In this document: piece by piece, positions 1 through 5,180 of the stretch | Numbering within the stretch: the stretch's first letter is position 1 | How the letters are laid out: every line of letters begins with the position of its first letter | From: CAIXSC01 sp040381235 | GTDB lineage: Bacteria; Planctomycetota; Planctomycetia; Pirellulales; Pirellulaceae | DNA length: 5,180 nt | NCBI GenBank assembly: GCA_040381235.1 | Contig: JBEIHS010000512.1 | Location: forward strand, 1-5,180 | Direction of reading: 5' to 3' | Notes under the pieces: generated by a model | Told to the model about the DNA's origin: nothing | The model's database searches: none | What the model saw: the letters and a program-made list of their open reading frames with translations, nothing else | Program-made: the position numbers and the translations under genes

Positions 1-72
1 CGCGTCACTCACGACCACCGCGTCACTCGCCACCGCCGCGCCGCTTGAAGCCGCCGCGCCGCTGGGCGACGC
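1..72. repeat. Imperfect 18-bp tandem repeat in the 3' part of glnD
   Basis: Units begin at 1, 19, 37 and 55, each opening with cgcg(t/c)c; units 1 and 2 share their first ten bases, and units 3 and 4 share nine. On the glnD strand this gives six-residue units SGAAAS, SGAAVA, SDAVVV and then SDA at the window edge. The array may continue to the left. Confidence 0.75.
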
Positions 73-2736
73 CGTCCCCGCCGTCGCGGCGGCGATGCCG
101 CCGGTTTGCAGCGCGCCGATCGCTTGCTCCAGCCGCTGGGAGATCGCCTTGAGCCGCGCCGGATCGACGATCTTCCGCTGTTCGCTGTCGGTCACATAGA
201 AGACGTCGACCACTTGATCCAAGTGCGTGCCGATTTTGGCGACGCCCACGGACAGGCCGAGTTCGAAGAGCGTGCGGGTGATGGTGTAAAGCAGGCCCAT
301 TTGGTCGAGGGCGAAGACGTCGATGATCGTGAACCGGTCGGACGTCTGGGTATCCAGACGGACGACGGTCGGATTGCGTTCCAGTTCGTCGGCTGCCGGC
401 CGTTCTTTACCGCCCCAGACCTTGCGGAACGCGGGACCCTGGCCGGAGAGATCCTTGAGCGACGCGACCAGCGACCGCGCGACCTCGGCGCAGCGGTCCG
501 GCGGCGGCTCGTCGGCGTAATGCGGATCCTCGACCACGAAGCGGTCGAGCACCAAGCCGTCGGCCAGCGTGTTAATTTCCGCCGAAAGAATGCGGAGGCC
601 GTGGCTGGTCAGCGCGCCGGTCAAACGATGGAAAATTCCCGGCGCGATGTCCTCGTATGTTCCCACCGTGTACTCGGTGGTCCGCGGCTTGGGATCGAAC
701 TGCGCCCAAGCGACCGCGTCGTGCCGGTCGAGCGTCCGGAGGCGTTCCAGTTCCACCACGACGCGCCCGGCGTCCCGCGTAAGCAGGTACGACCTGGGCA
801 ACGCGTGCAGGTGGCGGTCCCACCAGGCGTCGGCGTCGCGGGACCGGGCCAAAGAGCGCACTTCCATCCGCTTGCGCGACAGCGATTCGCGGCCGGAGGT
901 GTCTTGCGGATCGCCCGCCAAGTATCCCATCGTGCGGAGGTACAGATCGGTCAGCAGCCGCAGTTTCCAATCGGTGAGCACATTCGGACCGACTCCGGCC
1001 AGGTCGGCGCAGGTCAGCACGTACATCATTTGCAGCCGGTCGGGCGTGCCCATTTCGACGGCGAACTTCACGACGACGGCGTTGTCCGTCGTGTCGCGCC
1101 ACTGCGCGAGCTGGGACATCACCAAATGCTTGTGGACGAGGAACCGCAGCGTGTCGGTGTCGGTCTCGGCCAGCCCCAGCTGTTGGCCGCATTCCTCGGC
1201 CAGCCGCCGGCCGACTTCGCTGTGGTCGCCCGGATAACCTTTGCCAAGATCGTGCAGCAACAAGGCCAGATGCAGCAGGTCTTTCCGCCGCAGACCGCGG
1301 TACGTCTCCCCCAGCGTGTCGCTCCGCGAACGGAACTCGGTCGCGCACTCCACGGCGCGGATCGAATGCTCGTCGACGGTGAACTTGTGGAAGTCGTTGA
1401 ACTGCATCAAGTGCCGCGCATGGGCCAGCGGCGGCACGATCTTTTCCAGCACCCGCAGCTCGTGCAGCCGCCGCAGCAGTTCGCCGAGCCGCGCGGGCTG
1501 GGCGAGCAGCGCCATGAAGCGGCGGCCGAGCAGCGGCGTGAAGTCGATCGCGCTGTCGCGGAACATCGCCGCGCGGATCGCCGACCACGTCCGCGGCTCG
1601 ATCCGCTTGTCGGTCAGGTTCGCGAGCTCCATGAGCCGCAGGATTTCCACCGGGTCGCCGCTCAGCCTGGGGAGGCTCGGCTTGGCGATCGCGATGAACC
1701 GCGGTCCGACGCGGAAATCGCGGTCCAGTTTGTAAGTGACCAGCGGAGAGAAAAGGGTTTGGGCGAGCGTCACGGGCCGGGCGTCGGCCAGGAAATTCGA
1801 AGCGATATGCCGGACTTCGCTCGTGTGGCGAAAGTAATCGCGCATCAGCCGCTCGACCGGCAGGAACGTCGCGTCGCCCGCGTAGCCCATCCAGTCGGCG
1901 ATCCGCCGCTGTTCCGACTTGTTGAAGATGTCTTGCGCGCGGCCCGCCTGGAAATGCAACTCGTTCCGCAGCCGCAAGAGGAACTCGCGGGCCGCCTGCA
2001 GCCGCTGGAAGTCTTCGCGCGCCAGCACGCCGGCCCGCATCAAGTTCTCCAGTTCCACCTCGCCGCAGCGAATGAAGCCGATCCAGCGGATCAACTGGAT
2101 GTCGCGGAGTCCGCCGCGGGAACGCTTGATGTTCGGTTCGAGCAGATAGTTCGTCTCGCCGAACTGGCTGCGTTCATCGCGCCGCGCCTCGTCGATCAAC
2201 GGAATCAGGCGGCGGCCGCGGCGCCGCGCCAACTTGCGGAACTGCGACGCGAACCGGGCATGCAACGTTTCATCGCCAACCAGCAACCGCTGCTCGGCGA
2301 CCGACGTGAAGATCGTCGCGTCCCGCGTCGCCGCCTGGCAGGTGTCGGCCGCCGTGCGAGCGCTGAAGCCCAGCTGCAAGCCGACGTCGACGACCAGCTG
2401 GCTGAAGCGGCGGGAAAAGCGATGCACGGCCGCTTCCGCTCGCGGCGTGTACAACAGCATCACGTCGACATCGGAAAACGGGGCCGTGTCGCGGCGGCCG
2501 TATCCGCCATACGGCATGAGCGCGGCCCCCCGAGCGAACTCGGCGGCATCCAGCTCCACGGCCCGCAACGTCTCGTGGTACAGTTCGAGCACCACGCTGT
2601 CGAAGAGTTCGGTCAGCGCCGAGCAGACTTGGATACCGGGCGAGCCGGCCAGATGCTGGCGGCGCAGCTTCTCCCGTCCCGCGGCCAGCTTCTCGCGGAT
2701 CTCCATCACAATCGGCGGCAGGCGGTTCCCGCTCAT
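1..2736 (-). CDS. glnD: GlnD, bifunctional PII uridylyltransferase / uridylyl-removing enzyme (C-terminus cut by window edge)
   Basis: This cytoplasmic enzyme attaches a nucleotide (UMP in the classical case) to PII when glutamine is low and removes it when glutamine is high. The 912 codons in the window are uninterrupted and the stop lies beyond base 1. The nucleotidyltransferase domain shows GGYGRR at residues 77-82 and SDVD with the metal-binding pair D89/D91. The GlnD-typical NYLLEPN...GGLRD segment ends at D212. The HD hydrolase domain has H457, H495-D496 (LLHDLGKG) and H535/H537. Two ACT domains follow at about 690-765 and 800-875; they are the expected glutamine sensors. The protein already exceeds the roughly 890 residues of E. 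coli GlnD because of an Ala/Ser-rich repeat tail after residue 877. ATG at 2736 was chosen because GGGAG lies 5 nt upstream and an in-frame TAG occurs six codons upstream; TTG 2739 and ATG 2706 are alternatives. It starts 46 nt after the PII stop. Adenylylation instead of uridylylation cannot be excluded. Confidence 0.95.
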   Translation of the reverse strand, partial: MSGNRLPPIVMEIREKLAAGREKLRRQHLAGSPGIQVCSALTELFDSVVLELYHETLRAVELDAAEFARGAALMPYGGYGRRDTAPFSDVDVMLLYTPRAEAAVHRFSRRFSQLVVDVGLQLGFSARTAADTCQAATRDATIFTSVAEQRLLVGDETLHARFASQFRKLARRRGRRLIPLIDEARRDERSQFGETNYLLEPNIKRSRGGLRDIQLIRWIGFIRCGEVELENLMRAGVLAREDFQRLQAAREFLLRLRNELHFQAGRAQDIFNKSEQRRIADWMGYAGDATFLPVERLMRDYFRHTSEVRHIASNFLADARPVTLAQTLFSPLVTYKLDRDFRVGPRFIAIAKPSLPRLSGDPVEILRLMELANLTDKRIEPRTWSAIRAAMFRDSAIDFTPLLGRRFMALLAQPARLGELLRRLHELRVLEKIVPPLAHARHLMQFNDFHKFTVDEHSIRAVECATEFRSRSDTLGETYRGLRRKDLLHLALLLHDLGKGYPGDHSEVGRRLAEECGQQLGLAETDTDTLRFLVHKHLVMSQLAQWRDTTDNAVVVKFAVEMGTPDRLQMMYVLTCADLAGVGPNVLTDWKLRLLTDLYLRTMGYLAGDPQDTSGRESLSRKRMEVRSLARSRDADAWWDRHLHALPRSYLLTRDAGRVVVELERLRTLDRHDAVAWAQFDPKPRTTEYTVGTYEDIAPGIFHRLTGALTSHGLRILSAEINTLADGLVLDRFVVEDPHYADEPPPDRCAEVARSLVASLKDLSGQGPAFRKVWGGKERPAADELERNPTVVRLDTQTSDRFTIIDVFALDQMGLLYTITRTLFELGLSVGVAKIGTHLDQVVDVFYVTDSEQRKIVDPARLKAISQRLEQAIGALQTGGIAAATAGTASPSGAAASSGAAVASDAVVVSDA

Positions 2737-2741
2737 CAACG

Positions 2742-2746
2742 CTCCC
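2742..2746 (-). promoter_or_regulatory. Ribosome binding site of glnD
   Basis: GGGAG on the minus strand sits 5 nt before the ATG at 2736. It decides that start over the downstream ATG at 2706. It lies in the 46-nt gap after the PII gene. Confidence 0.6.
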
Positions 2747-2782
2747 GGCCCCTACGGCCTGATCAAGGCGGCGGAGCCCGCG

Positions 2783-3121
2783 TTACAACGCGTCCTCGCC
2801 CGTCTCGCCTGTGCGGATGCGGATCACGTCGGCCAAGTCGCCGACGAAAATCTTGCCGTCGCCGATCTGGCCCGTTTGGGCGGCCCGCAAAATCGTGTCG
2901 ATCACCGGCTTGAGGCTGGCATCCGAGCACACCACTTCGATCTTCACTTTCGGCACGAAATCGACCGCGTATTCGGTGCCGCGGTACATCTCCGTATGCC
3001 CTTTCTGCCGCCCGAATCCACGGACCTCGGTGATCGTCATTCCGTGGATGCCCAGATCGGTCAACGCGTTCTTGATGTCTTCCACCTTGAAGTGCCGCAC
3101 GATCGCTTCGATCTTCTTCAT
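2783..3121 (-). CDS. glnB: PII nitrogen regulatory protein (GlnB/GlnK family)
   Basis: A trimeric cytoplasmic signal protein that binds ATP/ADP and 2-oxoglutarate and reports nitrogen status to partners such as AmtB. The length, 112 residues, is exactly the family norm. The N-terminus MKKIEAIVRHF is typical, though it has R9-H10 where K-P is common. The T-loop reads GFGRQKGHTEMYRGTEY, giving R47 (the residue that plugs the AmtB pore in the E. coli complex) and Y51 (the nucleotidylylation target). The second PII signature TGQIGDGKIFV is at 83-93 with K90, and IRIRTGE at 100-106 supplies R101 and R103 for ATP binding. T43 and D54 resemble E. coli GlnB more than GlnK (A43, N54), while the position next to amtB is the usual context of GlnK, so the symbol is somewhat arbitrary. 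The ATG at 3121 has AGGAG 7 nt upstream. The gene starts 78 nt after the amtB stop and is followed by glnD, so it is probably co-transcribed with both. Confidence 0.98.
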   Translation of the reverse strand: MKKIEAIVRHFKVEDIKNALTDLGIHGMTITEVRGFGRQKGHTEMYRGTEYAVDFVPKVKIEVVCSDASLKPVIDTILRAAQTGQIGDGKIFVGDLADVIRIRTGETGEDAL

Positions 3122-3128
3122 ACCGCCG

Positions 3129-3133
3129 CTCCT
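3129..3133 (-). promoter_or_regulatory. Ribosome binding site of glnB
   Basis: AGGAG on the minus strand with a 7-nt spacer (3122-3128) to the ATG. The site overlaps the end of a short hexamer repeat. Confidence 0.75.
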
Positions 3134-3148
3134 GGACCTGGACCTGGT
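3131..3148. repeat. Short hexamer tandem repeat next to the glnB ribosome binding site
   Basis: Three consecutive hexamers on the plus strand: cctgga, cctgga, cctggt. On the transcribed strand the repeat runs directly into the AGGAG of glnB. Its small size means chance is possible. Confidence 0.6.
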
Positions 3149-3199
3149 CGCCGACCGCCCGCCCGAGCTTTCGCCCCGGCCCCGGTCCGGCCAACCCGC

Positions 3200-4954
3200 C
3201 TACAAAAAGATGTAACCTTCCTCGCCATGCTGGCTGACGTCCAACCCCTGGATCTCCTCGTCGTGCGTTACCCGCAGGCCGAGCGTGGCGTCCAGAAGTT
3301 TTAGCAGAATGAACGTCGCCACGGCGCTGTAGGCGGCCGCCACCCCGGCCGCCACCAACTGGCCGACGATCAAGCCGCCCGAACCATCGACCACCCCCAG
3401 CGGTCCGCCCAGCGACACCGCCGGATCGGCGACGTCCCGAGTGGCGAACACCCCGGTCAGCACCATTCCCAACACGCCGCCCACACCATGGACTCCGAAG
3501 GCGTCGAGCGAATCGTCGTACCCGAGCGCCGTCTTCAAGCGATTACAGGCGAAACAGCACGCCAGCCCCGCCGCCAAGCCCATCGCCAACGCCGCCGGCA
3601 AGGCGACATAACCGGCCGCCGGCGTCACGCAGACCAAGCCGGCCACCGCCCCGGAACAGGCCCCCAGCACGCTCGGCCGGCCCCGCGTCCACCATTCGGC
3701 CCCGGCCCACGCCAACGTTCCCGCCGCCGCCGCGAACTGCGTCGCCGCCATCGGCATCGACAACACCCCGTCATGTTCGCTCGCCCGACCGGCGTTGAAC
3801 CCGAACCAACCGGCCCACAGCAAAGCCGCGCCAAGCGTTGTGTAGGTCAAATTGTGCGGCGGCATCGGCTCGTTCCCATGCCCCAACCGCTTCCCCATCA
3901 CCAACGCGCAAACCAGCGCCGACACACCGGCGCTGACGTGAATCGGCACCCCGCCCGCAAAGTCGATCGCCCCGCCCGCCCAGCCCGAACGAAACGCCAA
4001 CAACCCGCCATCCCAAATCCAATGGCATAGCGGACAGTACACAACCGTCCCCCACAACGCCGCGAACAAGGCGAACGACACGAACCGCATCCGCTCGGCG
4101 AACGCCCCGCCCATCACCGCCGCCGCCACCGTGAACAACATCCCGTGAAACAACAAGTGCGACACCACCGGCACGCCGCCCCGCAATGGTGCCACCGGCC
4201 GCCCCGCCTCCGCCGACCACCGCGGTTGCACGCCCCGCAAGCCAACATGGGACAGGTCGCCAATCAGCCGCCCCCAGGGCCGTTCCCCCCGCGGTTCGCT
4301 CGCGCCCGACGCCGTTCGCCCCGCCAGCCCGGTTGGCCCCGCCGCCAGCGACGGATCGCCGTCCGCCGCCGTCCCGACCGCCGCCGTCCCGACCGCCGCC
4401 GTCCCGACCGCCGCCGTCCCGACCGCCGCCGCGTGTGCTTCCCCCGACCGCGCGCCGCCGCCAAACGCCAAGGAATAGCCGTATAGCCCCCACAGCGTCG
4501 GCATCAACCCGAGCAAGAACACGCACTGCATGATTACGCCGAGCACATTCTTTTTGCGCACCAGCCCGCCGTAGAACATCGCCAGCCCCGGCGCGACCAT
4601 CGTCAACACGAGCACCGCCGACACCAGCAACCAAATGTTCCGTGTCGAGAACTCGGCGGACTCCGGTCCCGCCAAGCTCAACCCGGCCACCGCCGGCACA
4701 CGCGGCGCAGCACCACTCGTTCCAGCACTACTCACCAGGGTACGAGCGTCGCTCGGGGAACCGTCCCCGGTCGGCTTGACCGCCCCGGAAGACGACTGGG
4801 AAGACGACTCGGGAGCCACCGCTTGCTCGAGCGTCGCGGATTCACCGCCGTAAGCCGGCCAGTGGCCATCGACGCCCAAGACGATCGCGACGAAGAGCGC
4901 GACGAAGAACGCGACGCGGACCGCCCACGTCAGTCTGGAAACGCGAACATTCAC
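3200..4954 (-). CDS. amtB: Amt/AmtB-family ammonium transporter with long N-terminal and loop insertions
   Basis: An inner-membrane channel-type ammonium transporter, 584 residues from this start against about 428 for E. coli AmtB. A basic start and a hydrophobic stretch at 11-28 look like a signal peptide, followed by a Ser/Ala-rich spacer to about 100. Eleven membrane segments can be drawn near 106-128, 136-164, 264-286, 289-312, 335-355, 370-390, 399-419, 427-447, 449-469, 484-504 and 525-554. Family motifs include APGLAMFYGGLVRKKNVL, IDFAGG (D331, equivalent to E. coli D160), the pore histidines H339 (H168) and H489 (H318), W314 (W148), GWFGFNAG with F386 (F215), and the tail GLRVTHDEEIQGLD...HGEE that contacts PII. 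Non-consensus residues occur where E. coli has Q104, F107 and S219 (here H270, L273, R390). A roughly 70-residue insertion with AVGTA repeats lies in the loop after segment 2. The start is GTG 4954, with GGGGGAGG ending 8 nt before it; an in-frame ATG at 5023 (607 residues) is the alternative. PII and glnD follow on the same strand. Confidence 0.95.
   Translation of the reverse strand: MNVRVSRLTWAVRVAFFVALFVAIVLGVDGHWPAYGGESATLEQAVAPESSSQSSSGAVKPTGDGSPSDARTLVSSAGTSGAAPRVPAVAGLSLAGPESAEFSTRNIWLLVSAVLVLTMVAPGLAMFYGGLVRKKNVLGVIMQCVFLLGLMPTLWGLYGYSLAFGGGARSGEAHAAAVGTAAVGTAAVGTAAVGTAADGDPSLAAGPTGLAGRTASGASEPRGERPWGRLIGDLSHVGLRGVQPRWSAEAGRPVAPLRGGVPVVSHLLFHGMLFTVAAAVMGGAFAERMRFVSFALFAALWGTVVYCPLCHWIWDGGLLAFRSGWAGGAIDFAGGVPIHVSAGVSALVCALVMGKRLGHGNEPMPPHNLTYTTLGAALLWAGWFGFNAGRASEHDGVLSMPMAATQFAAAAGTLAWAGAEWWTRGRPSVLGACSGAVAGLVCVTPAAGYVALPAALAMGLAAGLACCFACNRLKTALGYDDSLDAFGVHGVGGVLGMVLTGVFATRDVADPAVSLGGPLGVVDGSGGLIVGQLVAAGVAAAYSAVATFILLKLLDATLGLRVTHDEEIQGLDVSQHGEEGYIFL
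4371..4430. repeat. Four perfect 15-bp tandem repeats inside amtB
   Basis: The unit gtcccgaccgccgcc is repeated at 4371, 4386, 4401 and 4416 without mismatch, with a shortened copy (gtccgccgcc) at 4361-4370. The unit is five codons, so copy-number change keeps the amtB frame. It encodes AAVGT units at about residues 176-195 in the extracytoplasmic loop between membrane segments 2 and 3. All six frames stay open here, which creates spurious Arg/Pro-rich plus-strand ORFs. Confidence 0.95.
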
Positions 4955-4962
4955 GGCATAGT

Positions 4963-4970
4963 CCTCCCCC
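4963..4970 (-). promoter_or_regulatory. Strong ribosome binding site that points to a GTG start for amtB
   Basis: GGGGGAGG on the minus strand with an 8-nt spacer to GTG 4954. The only other possible start near it, ATG at 4959, is out of frame and meets TGA after two codons. The in-frame ATG at 5023 has only a weaker AAGGA 10 nt upstream. Confidence 0.65.
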
Positions 4971-5023
4971 CGTAACGCAAGCCGGCAGTGCATCGTCAGC
5001 GAGTTTCCCGACGAACGAATCAT

Positions 5024-5180
5024 CGTTTAGGGGTCCTTGGGGGGAGAGTTGGCAGTTGGCGGTTGGCAGTTGGCAGTTGGCAGTTGGCAGGGTTCATTGG
5101 TGTGTATTCCGCGCATGGCGGTGAGAGCTTTGCGCGTCGTCGCGGCTATTAACCGGTGGCGGATTCTTCACCCATTAACG
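5024..5180. other. Leader region upstream of the amtB-glnB-glnD cluster
   Basis: This is the presumed promoter and 5' untranslated region of the cluster. It contains the heptamer repeat at 5048-5089 and a 6-bp dyad, cgcgca at 5110-5115 with tgcgcg at 5131-5136 (15-nt spacing). I see no convincing sigma-70 pair and no sigma-54 element of the TGGCAC-N5-TTGC type on the minus strand. The promoter may be non-canonical or lie beyond base 5180. Confidence 0.5.
5048..5089. repeat. Heptamer tandem repeat (gttggca, six copies)
   Basis: Six back-to-back copies of gttggca on the plus strand (tgccaac on the transcribed strand), starting at 5048, 5055, 5062, 5069, 5076 and 5083. Only the second copy differs (gttggcg). 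The array lies 25 nt upstream of ATG 5023 and 93 nt upstream of GTG 4954. There are no spacers, so it is not a CRISPR. Confidence 0.93.

Noticed and set aside
106..2913. Plus-strand open frame of 935 codons lying antisense to glnD
   Set aside because: It is rich in Arg, Gln, His and Pro with no recognisable domain, and it overlaps the whole of a clear glnD and part of the PII gene. Codon third-position GC bias on the minus strand removes stops from this antisense frame.
3122..3199. Possible terminator between amtB and the PII gene
   Set aside because: The gap is GC-rich but I find no stable stem followed by a T-run on the minus strand.
2234..3304. Plus-strand open frame of 356 codons across glnD, PII and the amtB end
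   Set aside because: Runs antisense through three genes with solid family motifs and shows only low-complexity Ser/Arg/Ala sequence.
3488..4533. Several plus-strand and alternate minus-strand open frames within amtB, some with Arg/Pro-Asp repeats
   Set aside because: They are shadow frames of amtB; their repeats are the 15-bp array read in other frames.
5048..5089. CRISPR-like array
   Set aside because: The heptamers are contiguous with no spacers.
5110..5136. Dyad cgcgca / tgcgcg as an operator upstream of amtB
   Set aside because: Six base pairs of alternating G/C in a GC-rich genome is easily found by chance; noted only within the leader entry.
5115..5180. Plus-strand ATG open to the window edge (22 codons), a possible divergent gene start
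   Set aside because: No Shine-Dalgarno sequence precedes it, it is too short to judge, and the encoded residues match no family I recognise.

Overview
The window is GC-rich bacterial DNA carrying one co-directional, minus-strand gene cluster for nitrogen sensing and ammonium uptake. In transcription order it holds an Amt/AmtB ammonium transporter (4954 down to 3200), a PII signal protein (3121 to 2783) and a GlnD-type PII nucleotidylyltransferase (2736 running off the left edge at base 1). All three calls rest on family motifs that can be read directly. The strong C/G bias, the protein sequence style and the Ala/Ser-rich extensions look like a planctomycete (Pirellulales-like), but this is an impression and not proof. 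The order amt, PII, glnD is also the one known from actinobacteria.

Layout: 5024-5180 is the leader upstream of amtB and contains a sixfold heptamer tandem repeat (5048-5089). amtB follows, with a probable GTG start behind a very strong Shine-Dalgarno sequence, a signal-peptide-like N-terminus, a Ser/Ala-rich spacer, and a long insertion in the second-to-third helix loop built partly on four perfect 15-bp repeats. A 78-nt gap with no clear terminator leads to glnB, whose Shine-Dalgarno sequence abuts a short hexamer repeat. A 46-nt gap leads to glnD. glnD covers more than half of the window and is open at the left edge, where its tail after the second ACT domain is an 18-bp (6-residue) repeat.

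How the genes fit together: in well-studied bacteria GlnD senses glutamine and modifies PII on Tyr51 of the T-loop. Unmodified PII binds the cytoplasmic face of AmtB and closes it. Here the target tyrosine, the GlnD catalytic aspartates, its HD and ACT domains and the AmtB pore histidines are all present, so the cluster looks like a complete uptake-sensor-modifier circuit. I did not find a wholly unknown system. The features that deserve attention are non-consensus residues at the transporter's ammonium recruitment site and phenylalanine gate, and the concentration of four different short tandem repeats in one regulatory operon.
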